The position numbers and the translations under genes are program-made. Below the pieces are notes generated by a model. It was not told where the DNA came from. It worked only from the letters and a program-made list of their open reading frames with translations, and searched no databases. Of a stretch of DNA of 35,435 bases, positions 19,476-28,121 are shown in pieces. This DNA comes from Pseudarthrobacter sp. (GTDB lineage: Bacteria; Actinomycetota; Actinomycetes; Actinomycetales; Micrococcaceae). The DNA lies in contig JAPSJV010000028.1 of the NCBI GenBank assembly GCA_031178005.1, forward strand, positions 1-35,435. Reading direction: 5' to 3'. Every line of letters begins with the position of its first letter. Position 1 is the first letter of the stretch.

Positions 19476-22403
19476 CTAATTAAGCAACTCCGCAAGGAAG
19501 GCCGCCGTGTGGCTCTCCGTCGACTTGGCGAGTTGTTCCGGCGTTCCGGTTGCCACCACGCGGCCACCACCGGAACCACCATCCGGGCCCAGGTCAACGA
19601 CCCAGTCAGCGCTCTTGATGACATCGAGGTTGTGTTCGATGGTGATCACCGTATTCCCCTTGTCCACCAGCCCCTGCAGCACCATGAGCAGCTTGCGGAT
19701 GTCCTCGAAGTGCAGCCCGGTAGTGGGCTCGTCCAGGACATAAACACTGCGGCCGTTGGACCGCTTCTGCAGCTCGGCAGCGAGCTTGACCCGCTGGGCC
19801 TCGCCGCCGGACAAGGTGGTAGCAGGCTGTCCCAAGCGGACGTAGCCCAATCCGACGTCAACCAGCGTGTTGAGGTGCCGCGCAATGGGCGAGAACGCGG
19901 CGAAGAACTCCGCGCCCTCCTCGATGGGCATGTTCAGGACGTCCGCGATGGTCTTGCCCTTGTAGTGGACTTCAAGGGTTTCCCGGTTGTAGCGAGCTCC
20001 ATGGCAGACCTCGCAGGGAACGTATACGTCCGGAAGGAAGTTCATCTCGATCTTGAGCGTGCCGTCACCCGAACAAGCCTCGCAGCGGCCGCCCTTGACG
20101 TTGAAGGAGAATCGGCCGGGCAGGTAACCGCGGACCTTGGCTTCGGTGGTCTCCGCAAAGAGTTTGCGGATGTTGTCGAAAACGCCCGTGTAGGTGGCCG
20201 GGTTGGAACGGGGCGTCCGGCCAATGGGGCTCTGGTCCACGTGGACCACCTTGTCCAGGTGCTCAAGGCCGTGGACCGTTTTGTGCCGTCCGGCCACCTG
20301 CTTGGCGCCGTTGAGTTTGTTGGCCAGCACCTTGTAGAGGATCTCGTTGACCAGCGTGGACTTACCGGACCCACTGACGCCGGTTACCGCGGTGAACAGG
20401 CCCAGGGGGAATGACGCTTCAACGTTGAGCAGGTTGTTCTCGCGGGCACCCACGACCTTGAGTTCGCGCTTTTTGTCGTACTTGCGGCGCTTGGCGGGGA
20501 TCTCGATCTTCTTGCGTCCGGAAAGGTAGTCGCCGGTCAGGGAATCCTGGTTTTCCAGGAGTTCCTTGTAGGTTCCGGAGTGGACCACCTGGCCGCCGTG
20601 CTCGCCGGCACCGGGGCCAATGTCCACCACCCAGTCCGACGCTTCGATAGTATCCTCGTCATGCTCCACCACGATCAGGGTGTTGCCGAGGTCCCGAAGC
20701 CGGGTGAGAGTTTCGATGAGGCGGCGGTTGTCCCGCTGGTGCAGCCCAATGGAGGGCTCATCCAGGACGTACAGCACGCCCACCAGCCCGGAACCGATCT
20801 GCGTGGCCAGCCGGATACGCTGCGCCTCGCCGCCGGACAGCGTGCCTGCAGGGCGTTCGAGGTTCAGGTACTCAAGCCCGACGTCCAGCAGGAACGTCAG
20901 GCGGGCCTGGATCTCCTTGAGGACCTGGTGTGCAATCCGGGCTTCGCGGCCGGTGAGGACCAGTTCGTTCAGGAACTCGGCGCATTGACGCAACGGCAGC
21001 CCCGCAACGTGGGCAATGGACTTCCCGTTGATCAGGACCGACAAGGACGCAGGATTCAGCCTGGCCCCGTTGCAGGCCGGGCACGGTACCTGCCGCATGT
21101 ACTCCTCGTAGCGGTCGCGTGCCCAGTCCGAATCCGTTTCGCCGTGCTTGCGGTGCACATACTGAATCGCGCCTTCAAACCCGGTGCTGTATTTACGTTC
21201 CCGGCCAAAGCGGTTCTTGTACTGGACCACCACTTTGTGGTCCTTGCCGTGCAGCACGGTCTGCCGGATGTCCGAGCCGAGGTCCTGCCACGGGGTTTCC
21301 ATGGAAAAGTGCAGCTCCTTGGCCAGGCCTTCGAGCAACCTGTTCCAGTACTCAGTGGTGGCAGTACCGAGCGACCACGGAGCAACAGCCCCCTCGGACA
21401 GGGACAGCTCCGGGTTGGGGATAATCAACTCCTCATCCACTTCAAGCCGGGTGCCGATACCGCTGCAGGCAGCACAGGCGCCGAAAGGATTGTTGAATGA
21501 GAAAGAGCGTGGCTCGATCTCGTCAAGGGCCAGCGGATGCTCATTGGGGCAAGCAAGGTGCTCCGAGAAAGCCCTGGTCCGTTCGGGATCCTTGGCGTCC
21601 AGATCCACAAACTCGGCCAACACGCGGCCCTCCGCCAAGCCAAGCGCGGTTTCCACGGAATCCGTAAGCCGCTGGCTGATGCCTTCCTTGACCACCAGAC
21701 GGTCCACCACCACCTCGATGGTGTGCTTGTACTGCTTGCCGAGCTTGGGCGGCTCACTCAGCTGGATCAGTTCCCCGTCTACCCGGGCGCGGGAGTAACC
21801 CTTGGCAGTCAGTTCCTTGAAGAGGTCAACAAACTCGCCTTTACGGCCCCGGACCACAGGAGCGAGAACCTGGAAGCGGGTACCGTCTTCCAGTTCCAGG
21901 AGCTGGTCCACAATCTGCTGCGGAGTCTGCTTCATCACCGGCTCACCACAAACCGGGCAATGCGGCCGGCCGACACGCGCCCAGAGCAGGCGAAGATAAT
22001 CGTAGATTTCGGTAATGGTTCCCACGGTTGAACGCGGGTTCTTGCTGGTGGACTTCTGGTCGATGGAGACCGCCGGTGAAAGGCCCTCAATGAAGTCGAC
22101 ATCCGGCTTGTCCACCTGGCCCAGGAACTGGCGGGCATAGGCCGACAGGGACTCAACGTAGCGGCGTTGCCCCTCGGCGAAGATGGTGTCGAATGCCAGC
22201 GACGATTTACCCGAACCGGACAGGCCCGTGAAAACGATCATGGCATCCCGCGGCAGGTCCAGGTCCACATTGCGCAGGTTGTGTTCGCGGGCGCCCTTGA
22301 CCACCAGGCGCGTCAGATCCGGACGGTGGCTCGCGGAATTCAGGGTGGACCCGTTGCCGGGCAGGGAATCGACTGCTGTTTCTTCAGTTACGGCTTTAGG
22401 CAC
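19476..22403 (-). CDS. uvrA: UvrABC excinuclease subunit A
   Basis: Damage-sensing ABC-type ATPase of nucleotide excision repair, which loads UvrB onto DNA. At 975 residues it is full length. Two Walker A motifs are visible, GLSGSGKSS at 60-68 and GVSGSGKST at 675-683, two ABC signatures ([12 protein letters not shown] and [12 protein letters not shown]) and cysteine pairs for zinc modules ([15 protein letters not shown] with CEVCHG). The GTG start has no Shine-Dalgarno sequence; a TANNNT box and an SOS-like operator lie just upstream, suggesting damage-inducible, leaderless expression. It is a stand-alone unit between GntR and the HAD gene. Confidence 0.97.
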   Translation of the reverse strand: MPKAVTEETAVDSLPGNGSTLNSASHRPDLTRLVVKGAREHNLRNVDLDLPRDAMIVFTGLSGSGKSSLAFDTIFAEGQRRYVESLSAYARQFLGQVDKPDVDFIEGLSPAVSIDQKSTSKNPRSTVGTITEIYDYLRLLWARVGRPHCPVCGEPVMKQTPQQIVDQLLELEDGTRFQVLAPVVRGRKGEFVDLFKELTAKGYSRARVDGELIQLSEPPKLGKQYKHTIEVVVDRLVVKEGISQRLTDSVETALGLAEGRVLAEFVDLDAKDPERTRAFSEHLACPNEHPLALDEIEPRSFSFNNPFGACAACSGIGTRLEVDEELIIPNPELSLSEGAVAPWSLGTATTEYWNRLLEGLAKELHFSMETPWQDLGSDIRQTVLHGKDHKVVVQYKNRFGRERKYSTGFEGAIQYVHRKHGETDSDWARDRYEEYMRQVPCPACNGARLNPASLSVLINGKSIAHVAGLPLRQCAEFLNELVLTGREARIAHQVLKEIQARLTFLLDVGLEYLNLERPAGTLSGGEAQRIRLATQIGSGLVGVLYVLDEPSIGLHQRDNRRLIETLTRLRDLGNTLIVVEHDEDTIEASDWVVDIGPGAGEHGGQVVHSGTYKELLENQDSLTGDYLSGRKKIEIPAKRRKYDKKRELKVVGARENNLLNVEASFPLGLFTAVTGVSGSGKSTLVNEILYKVLANKLNGAKQVAGRHKTVHGLEHLDKVVHVDQSPIGRTPRSNPATYTGVFDNIRKLFAETTEAKVRGYLPGRFSFNVKGGRCEACSGDGTLKIEMNFLPDVYVPCEVCHGARYNRETLEVHYKGKTIADVLNMPIEEGAEFFAAFSPIARHLNTLVDVGLGYVRLGQPATTLSGGEAQRVKLAAELQKRSNGRSVYVLDEPTTGLHFEDIRKLLMVLQGLVDKGNTVITIEHNLDVIKSADWVVDLGPDGGSGGGRVVATGTPEQLAKSTESHTAAFLAELLN

Positions 22404-22409
22404 AAACTA

Positions 22410-22415
22410 ATGCTA
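22410..22415 (-). promoter_or_regulatory. Putative -10 box of uvrA (leaderless)
   Basis: TAGCAT ends 6 nt before GTG 22403. The intervening TAGTTT has no ribosome-binding capacity. Initiation would fall at or next to the start codon. The -35 region is poor, as expected for a regulated promoter. Confidence 0.55.
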
Positions 22416-22416
22416 A

Positions 22417-22432
22417 TCGAAAACGTCTTCGA
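22417..22432. promoter_or_regulatory. LexA (SOS) box-like operator of uvrA
   Basis: On the minus strand the site reads TCGAAGACGTTTTCGA, matching 10 of the 12 specified bases of the actinobacterial/Bacillus-type SOS box TCGAAC-N4-GTTCGA. It lies immediately upstream of the putative -10 box, where a bound repressor would block polymerase. uvrA is a classical SOS gene. Confidence 0.65.
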
Positions 22433-22448
22433 ATTTCTATTACCGGCA

Positions 22449-22841
22449 TCACGTCTGCCGCTGATCCGCATCGTAGGCCGCAGCCAGCAACTGCACGGCC
22501 TCCGCGAATGACACTCCCTGATCCCGGGCAACGGCCGCATACCGTGCCGCTGCATCCGAAAGAACGCCCCGCCGGCTGTCCCTGGCGCTGACCAACGTGC
22601 CGTTCCGGCCGTGCGTGGCCACTACCCCGGCAACCTCAAGTTCCTTGTACGCCCGGGCGACGGTGTGCGGCGCAACACCCAGCTGGCCGGCCAGGGAACG
22701 GACCGCCGGGAGTTTTGCCCCCGCAGGCAGGCTGCCATCGTCGGCCAGTTGGATGATCCGCAGCCTCAACTGCTCAAAAAGCGGAACGCTGCTTCCGGTA
22801 TTCGGCAGCCAGGTTCCCGGAAACGCGCTCACACCGGACAT
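22449..22841 (-). CDS. GntR-family regulator, YtrA-like
   Basis: Short regulator of 130 residues. Residues about 20-85 form the winged helix-turn-helix (PLFEQLRLRI, LPAVRSLAGQLGVAPHTVARAYKELE). The tail of about 40 residues is too short for the usual FCD or UTRA ligand domain, which fits the YtrA subgroup. ATG 22841 follows the tam stop by 3 bp and there is no strong ribosome-binding site, so it is probably translated by coupling to tam. YtrA-type regulators often control neighbouring ABC transporters, but none is here; tam is the obvious candidate target. Ligand unknown. Confidence 0.85.
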   Translation of the reverse strand: MSGVSAFPGTWLPNTGSSVPLFEQLRLRIIQLADDGSLPAGAKLPAVRSLAGQLGVAPHTVARAYKELEVAGVVATHGRNGTLVSARDSRRGVLSDAAARYAAVARDQGVSFAEAVQLLAAAYDADQRQT

Positions 22842-22844
22842 CGC

Positions 22845-23624
22845 TCAGCCGGCTTTCCGGGCAACAGCGAAGATCCGGCGAAACGGGAAGACAGTGCCGT
22901 GGGCGGTGGGCGGATACGCTTCAGCCACCAGCCGCGCGTATTCCTGTTCGAAGATGGCCCCGTCCTCGTGCGTCAATGCAGCGAGCACCGGCCGCAGGGC
23001 CGTTCCGCGCACCCACTCAAGCACAGGATTCCCGCCCGTCAGGACCTGCTGGTAACTGGTTTCCCAGGCATCAGCCGTACATCCGGCGTCGAGCATGATC
23101 TCCAGATACCCGGCAGGTTCGGCCACCACGTCCTCATGCCTTAAAACACCCCCAAGCTTGGCGGACCAACGTGGGGAATCGGCCAGCTCACGCATCAGCA
23201 CGTGGGATGGGGCCCCGAAATTCCCCGGCACCTGCATGGCAAACCATGCTCCCGGGCGGAGGGCATCCAGCCACTTCGGCAGGAGGTCGATATGTCCCGG
23301 CACCCACTGAAGGGCGGCGTTGGTGACCACAACGTCGGTCTCGGCATCGGGCAGCCAGGTGCCGACGTCGGACAGTTCAAAACCCAACCTGGGATTCGCG
23401 GCGGCATGGGAAGCGGCCCTGTCCAGCATCTCCGGTGAGGAATCAAGGCCCAGCACGCGGGCTGCGGGCCAACGTTCGGCCAGGGTGGCAGTGAGGTTCC
23501 CCGGGCCGCAACCGAGGTCCACTACCTTGACCGGATCATCGGCATGGATCCGGCTTGTGAGATCAAAGAAGGGCCTGTTGCGGTGATCGCCGAACTGGAC
23601 GTACTTGTTTGGGTCCCATTTCAC
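22845..23624 (-). CDS. tam: Trans-aconitate 2-methyltransferase
   Basis: SAM-dependent class I methyltransferase of 259 residues. The SAM motif is DLGCGPG at 36-42, with the acidic residue D60 in LGLDSS at the end of the second strand. N-terminal MKWDPNKYVQF and ALQWVPGH in the middle are typical of Tam, which detoxifies trans-aconitate formed from the citric-acid-cycle intermediate cis-aconitate. GTG 23624 has AAGGAG at 6-nt spacing. It is followed directly by a GntR regulator, so the pair is an operon. Substrate is by family resemblance. Confidence 0.85.
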   Translation of the reverse strand: MKWDPNKYVQFGDHRNRPFFDLTSRIHADDPVKVVDLGCGPGNLTATLAERWPAARVLGLDSSPEMLDRAASHAAANPRLGFELSDVGTWLPDAETDVVVTNAALQWVPGHIDLLPKWLDALRPGAWFAMQVPGNFGAPSHVLMRELADSPRWSAKLGGVLRHEDVVAEPAGYLEIMLDAGCTADAWETSYQQVLTGGNPVLEWVRGTALRPVLAALTHEDGAIFEQEYARLVAEAYPPTAHGTVFPFRRIFAVARKAG

Positions 23625-23718
23625 TGCCTGCTCCTTGGCCTCGATTTAACGGCTACCCGGAGCTTAACCCGGGGGCTGCCCACCGTGCTGTACCAACAGG
23701 GCACTAAGCTGGAAATCA

Positions 23719-26244
23719 ATGAATCTCGTTGACCAGCTCCCTTCCACCGCCCCCGCTGACCCCGATCTGCTGTACGCCCGCTTCCTGGAGTGGACACTCT
23801 CCCGCGGAATCGATCTGTACCCGGCGCAGGATGAGGCGATCATGGAGCTGGCCACCGGAGTCAACGTCATCCTGGCCACTCCCACAGGTTCCGGGAAGTC
23901 CCTGGTTGCCATCGCGGCGCACTTCCAGGCCATGGCAAGGGGACAGCGCAGCTATTACACGGCGCCCATCAAGGCGCTTGTGTCGGAGAAATTCTTTGCC
24001 CTGTGCGAGATCTTCGGCGCCTCCAACGTCGGCATGATCACTGGCGATTCCGGCGTGAACCAGGACGCACCGATCATCTGCTGCACGGCGGAAATCCTGG
24101 CGAACATTGCCCTGCGTGAAGGTACCGACGCCGAACTGGGCGCCGTAATCATGGACGAGTTCCACTTCTACTCCGATCCCCAGCGCGGCTGGGCCTGGCA
24201 GGTGCCGCTGCTGGAACTCCCGCAGGCACAGTTCCTCCTGATGTCTGCGACCCTGGGCGACGTCAGCCGTTTCGAAAAGGGACTCAGCGAACTTACGGGC
24301 CGTTCCAGCAGCACTGTCAGTTCCGCTGAGCGCCCTATCCCTTTGCATTACTACTACCAGCAGACCCCCGTCCACGAGACGCTGGAAGAACTGCTGAACA
24401 CCCGCCAGGTTCCCGTCTATGTGGTGCACTTCAGCCAGATCGAGGCCATTGACCGCGCGCAGACGCTGATGAGCATCAACGTCTGTACCCGCGAGGAGAA
24501 GGACAAGATCGCGGAGCTGATCGCAAACTTCCGATTTGCCGCCGGCTTCGGCAAAACCCTCAACAGGCTGGTGCGTCACGGCATCGGTGTGCACCATGCC
24601 GGGATGCTGCCGAAGTACCGCCGGCTGGTGGAGCAGCTGGCCCAGGCCGGGTTGCTCAAGGTGATCTGCGGGACAGACACCCTTGGCGTGGGCATCAACG
24701 TGCCCATCCGCACGGTTCTGCTCACCGCGTTGAGCAAGTACGACGGCGTACGCACCCGGCTGCTCAACTCCCGCGAGTTCCACCAGATTGCCGGACGCGC
24801 AGGCCGGGCGGGGTACGACACCGCCGGGACCGTGGTGGTCCAGGCCCCCGAACACGTGATCGAGAACGTGAAAGCGATGGCCAAGGCCACCGCCAAGTTC
24901 GGCGATGACCAGAAGAAGCTCCGCCAGGTGGTCAAGAAGAAGCCGCCGGAGGGTTTTGTCTCGTGGGGTGAGCCTACGTTCAAGCGGCTGGTGGAGTCGG
25001 TCCCGGATCCCCTGACCTCCAGTTTCACCGTGACCCACTCCATGCTCATGAACCTGATGGAGCGCCCCGGCGATCCGTTTACCGCGGCCCGCAGGTTGCT
25101 CACTGAGAACCACGAGTCCAGGCCGGCCCAGCTCAGGCTGATGAAAAAGGCCCTGGGAATCTACCGCGAACTGCTCGCCGCAGAAGTAGTGGAACGAATC
25201 CCACCGGAGGAACAGGGCCCGGACGGCAGGACGGTGCGGCTCACCGTGCACCTGCAGGCGAACTTCGCCCTCAACCAGCCGCTGTCCCCCTTTGCCCTGG
25301 CCGCCCTGGAACTCCTGGATCCGGAGTCGCCGTCGTACGCCCTGGATGTGGTGTCCGTCATCGAATCCACCCTCGAAAAACCACGCCAGATCCTTTCGGC
25401 CCAGCTCAAGAAGGCCCGCGGCGAGGCTGTGGCCGCCATGAAGTCCGAGGGCATCGAATACGACCAGCGGATGGCTCTCCTGGACGAGGTCAGCTACCCG
25501 CAGCCGCTGGCGGAGATGCTGGGCGAGGCCTTCGAGGTTTACCGCCGGGCCGCACCTTGGATCGGCGACTTCGAGCTGGCCCCGAAGTCGATCGTCCGGG
25601 ACATGTATGAGCGGGCCATGAACTTCGGTGAGTTTGTGCAGTTCTACAGCCTGGCCCGGTCCGAAGGCATTGTGCTCCGCTACCTGGCCGACTGCTTCAA
25701 GGCCCTCCGGCAGACCGTCCCGCAGGACATGTTGCGCGACGACCTGGAAGACCTCATCGCGTGGCTGGGCGAACTCGTGCGCCAGGTGGACTCCAGCCTG
25801 CTGGACGAATGGGAGGAACTGACCTCCGGCGCGGCACCCACCCCGCATGACGCCCCGCCGCCTCCGCCGCCCTCGCTGACCTCCAATGTCCGGGCCTTCC
25901 GGGTGATGGTGCGCAACGAGATGTTCCGCAGGGTGGAGCTCTTCGCGGACGAGGCAGCTTCTGCGCTGGGAGAGCTCGACGGCGGCACCGGCTGGGATGC
26001 CGACCGCTGGGAAGACGTCCTGGACGACTACTTCGACGAACACGACGACATCGGGACTGGACCGGACGCCCGAGGACCCGGACTGCTGATCATCACCGAG
26101 GAGCCCGGCGTGTGGAAGATAAGACAGATCTTTGACGATCCGGCCGGCAACCACGACTGGGGTATTTCCGCGGAAGTGGACTTGGCGGAGTCCGACGAAA
26201 CCGGCACCGCAGTGGTCAGGGTGACCGGCGTTAACAGGCTCTAG
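23719..26244 (+). CDS. Ski2-like DEAD/DEAH-box helicase with DUF3516-type C-terminus
   Basis: Superfamily 2 helicase of 841 residues. Motif I is ATPTGSGKS (53-61), motif II is DEFH (146-149), motif III is SAT (176-178), and motif VI is QIAGRAGRAG (356-365), all intact. The long C-terminal half is helical and matches actinobacterial proteins with the DUF3516 domain by recollection of the family; it contains a run of six prolines (713-718). The Ski2/Mtr4 resemblance suggests RNA or structured nucleic acid as substrate, but the biological role is not established. TAAGCT lies 8 nt before the ATG and GGAAA overlaps the same spacer, so leaderless and leadered starts are both possible. It is followed 22 bp later by a GNAT gene. 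Confidence 0.85.
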   Translation: MNLVDQLPSTAPADPDLLYARFLEWTLSRGIDLYPAQDEAIMELATGVNVILATPTGSGKSLVAIAAHFQAMARGQRSYYTAPIKALVSEKFFALCEIFGASNVGMITGDSGVNQDAPIICCTAEILANIALREGTDAELGAVIMDEFHFYSDPQRGWAWQVPLLELPQAQFLLMSATLGDVSRFEKGLSELTGRSSSTVSSAERPIPLHYYYQQTPVHETLEELLNTRQVPVYVVHFSQIEAIDRAQTLMSINVCTREEKDKIAELIANFRFAAGFGKTLNRLVRHGIGVHHAGMLPKYRRLVEQLAQAGLLKVICGTDTLGVGINVPIRTVLLTALSKYDGVRTRLLNSREFHQIAGRAGRAGYDTAGTVVVQAPEHVIENVKAMAKATAKFGDDQKKLRQVVKKKPPEGFVSWGEPTFKRLVESVPDPLTSSFTVTHSMLMNLMERPGDPFTAARRLLTENHESRPAQLRLMKKALGIYRELLAAEVVERIPPEEQGPDGRTVRLTVHLQANFALNQPLSPFALAALELLDPESPSYALDVVSVIESTLEKPRQILSAQLKKARGEAVAAMKSEGIEYDQRMALLDEVSYPQPLAEMLGEAFEVYRRAAPWIGDFELAPKSIVRDMYERAMNFGEFVQFYSLARSEGIVLRYLADCFKALRQTVPQDMLRDDLEDLIAWLGELVRQVDSSLLDEWEELTSGAAPTPHDAPPPPPPSLTSNVRAFRVMVRNEMFRRVELFADEAASALGELDGGTGWDADRWEDVLDDYFDEHDDIGTGPDARGPGLLIITEEPGVWKIRQIFDDPAGNHDWGISAEVDLAESDETGTAVVRVTGVNRL

Positions 26245-26253
26245 GAGCCCTAG

Positions 26254-26259
26254 TAAGCT
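26254..26259 (+). promoter_or_regulatory. Putative -10 box of the GNAT gene (leaderless)
   Basis: TAAGCT ends 7 nt before ATG 26267 and no Shine-Dalgarno sequence is present. It lies between the helicase stop and the GNAT start, so the GNAT gene may be transcribed separately from the helicase. Confidence 0.5.
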
Positions 26260-26266
26260 GTCCACC

Positions 26267-26767
26267 ATGAGTGTAATCCGTCCCGCAACAGTAGAAGACG
26301 TCCCGGCAATTCTCCGGATGATCCACGATCTGGCCGTCTACGAGAAAGAACCGGACGCCGTCCGGAACACCCCTGAAATGCTCACCGAAGTCCTCTTCGG
26401 CGACAATCCCCGGGTGTATGCCACAATGGCGGAAAATGCCGCCGGCGAGGTCCAGGGGTTTGCCCTCTGGTTCCTGAACTACTCCACGTGGGAAGGTGTG
26501 CACGGCATCTATCTCGAGGACCTTTACGTCACTCCGGAGTCCCGCGGCGAGGGCCACGGGAAGGCGTTGTTGGAGCACCTGGCCGCCACCGCCGTCGAAC
26601 GCGGTTATGCCCGGGTTGAGTGGAGTGTGCTGGACTGGAACGAACCGTCGATCAACTTCTATCGGAACCTGGGCGCCAACGCCATGGATGGCTGGTCCAC
26701 GTTCAGGCTTACAGGGGAAGCCCTGCAGCGGTTCGGTACGCGGACCCCGGCGGATGCCCGTGCCTGA
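26267..26767 (+). CDS. GNAT acetyltransferase, spermidine/spermine N-acetyltransferase-like
   Basis: The 166-residue protein resembles the diamine/thialysine acetyltransferase (SSAT) group. The N-terminal DLAVYEKEPDAV (21-32) and TPEMLTEVLFG are typical of that group, motif A is RGEGHG at 93-98 for acetyl-CoA pyrophosphate binding, and NFY (130-132) is in the motif B position. The substrate is likely a small amine, but sequence alone does not prove it. The 3' end overlaps the next gene by 14 bp. Confidence 0.85.
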   Translation: MSVIRPATVEDVPAILRMIHDLAVYEKEPDAVRNTPEMLTEVLFGDNPRVYATMAENAAGEVQGFALWFLNYSTWEGVHGIYLEDLYVTPESRGEGHGKALLEHLAATAVERGYARVEWSVLDWNEPSINFYRNLGANAMDGWSTFRLTGEALQRFGTRTPADARA

Positions 26768-28121
26768 GGAAGGTTCAAATCTGGCAGAGGCGCCCGCGCC
26801 GCCTATCACTGTGGGCCATGAAGTGCGGGGCCGGCACGAATTCCGTGGCCTCCGCACAACGGAACACTGTTTCACCGTGCCGCTGGACCATTTCACGCCC
26901 GACGCGGACGCCGAAACCATCACCGTCTTCGCCAGGGAGTATGTCTCCACCAGGCACACGCCCGCTGAAGCTGCCCGGCTCCCCTGGCTCCTGTACCTCC
27001 AGGGCGGACCGGGCGGCCGCGGGAACCGGTGGACGTCCCTGGGCGGCTGGGCCAAGGCCGCTGCCAGGGATTTCCGGATCCTGATGCTGGACCAGCGCGG
27101 AACCGGGCTCTCCACGCCCGCGGACCGCAATACACTGGCCCTCCGCGGCGACGACGCCGCCCAGGCCGCCTACCTGGAACACTTCCGGGCCGACTCCATC
27201 GTGGCCGACGCCGAACTCATCCGTTCAGCACTGGGCTCAGGTCCTTGGACCATCTACGGCCAGAGCTACGGCGGTTTCTGTGCGCTCAGCTACCTGTCGT
27301 TCGCCCCTGAGGGGCTGCGCGAAGCCCTGATCACCGGCGGTCTTGGCCCGCTTTCCGGAGCCGCAGACCAGGTGTACAGGGCAACGTTCGCCCGCGTGGA
27401 AGCCCGCAACGCAGAGTACTTTGCCCGTTATCCGAAGGACCGTCCTGTGGTCAACCGGATAGCTGCCCACCTCCGGGAAACTGAAGAATTCCTGCCCGAC
27501 GGCGGCAGGCTCACCGTGGAGCGCTTCCAGATGGTTGGCTCGTTCCTCGGCGGCAACACCCGCATGGACGCCCTGCACTACCTCCTGGAGGACGCCTTCG
27601 CCCCGGCTCCGGATGGCTGGCGGCTCAGCGATTCCTTCCTGGAGCAGGTGTACGGCCTCGTGTCCCGCGCCGCCAACCCGCTCTATGCCCTGATGCATGA
27701 GTCCATTTACGGCCAGGGACAGGCCACCAACTGGGCGGCCTGGCGGGTCCTTGAGGAGTTCCCGCAATTCTCGCCTGAGGCAGCGGACACGTTGCTTACG
27801 GGAGAGATGATCTACCCCTGGTACTTCGAGCAGGACCCGGCACTTCGCCCGTTGCGCGGCGTAGCGGAGTTGCTGGCTGCCAAGGACGACTGGCGCCGGC
27901 TGTATAAGCCGGACCAGCTTGCAGCCAACGACGTACCCGTGGCTGCTGCCGTCTACACGGACGACATCTATGTGGACCGGGACATTTCGTTAGCCACGGC
28001 CGGTTCCGTACGTGGACTGGAGGTATGGGAGACGGCGGACTTCCACCATGACGGGATCGCCGACGACGGCGAAGGAATCTTCAGCCGGCTCCTTGAGCTG
28101 GCGAGGTCAGCTGACCGGTGA
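26754..28121 (+). CDS. Alpha/beta hydrolase, proline iminopeptidase-like (S33)
   Basis: Cytosolic serine peptidase fold of 455 residues. GGPGG at 84-88 builds the oxyanion region, DQRGTG is at 113-118, the nucleophile elbow is GQSYGG (169-174) with S171, and the catalytic histidine is H431 or H432 in FHHDG. The family removes N-terminal proline or other residues from peptides. The frame is open far upstream, but ATG 26754 is the first start that avoids extensive overlap with the GNAT gene (14 bp overlap); GTG 26760 is an alternative. The 3' end overlaps the MFS gene on the opposite strand by 15 bp. Confidence 0.87.
   Translation: MPVPEEGSNLAEAPAPPITVGHEVRGRHEFRGLRTTEHCFTVPLDHFTPDADAETITVFAREYVSTRHTPAEAARLPWLLYLQGGPGGRGNRWTSLGGWAKAAARDFRILMLDQRGTGLSTPADRNTLALRGDDAAQAAYLEHFRADSIVADAELIRSALGSGPWTIYGQSYGGFCALSYLSFAPEGLREALITGGLGPLSGAADQVYRATFARVEARNAEYFARYPKDRPVVNRIAAHLRETEEFLPDGGRLTVERFQMVGSFLGGNTRMDALHYLLEDAFAPAPDGWRLSDSFLEQVYGLVSRAANPLYALMHESIYGQGQATNWAAWRVLEEFPQFSPEAADTLLTGEMIYPWYFEQDPALRPLRGVAELLAAKDDWRRLYKPDQLAANDVPVAAAVYTDDIYVDRDISLATAGSVRGLEVWETADFHHDGIADDGEGIFSRLLELARSADR

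Noticed and set aside
26237..26249. Hairpin at the helicase stop codon as a terminator
   Set aside because: Only 5 bp with a 3-nt loop and no T-run; probably chance.
23716..26268. 850-residue open frame on the minus strand opposite the helicase gene
   Set aside because: It covers the helicase almost exactly and has a low-complexity, Gly/His/Val-rich product; a codon-bias shadow.
26496..26753. Upstream extension of the S33 peptidase (541-residue frame)
   Set aside because: The extra 86 residues are Ser/Thr/Trp-rich, out of frame with the overlapping GNAT gene and unlike the peptidase N-terminus.
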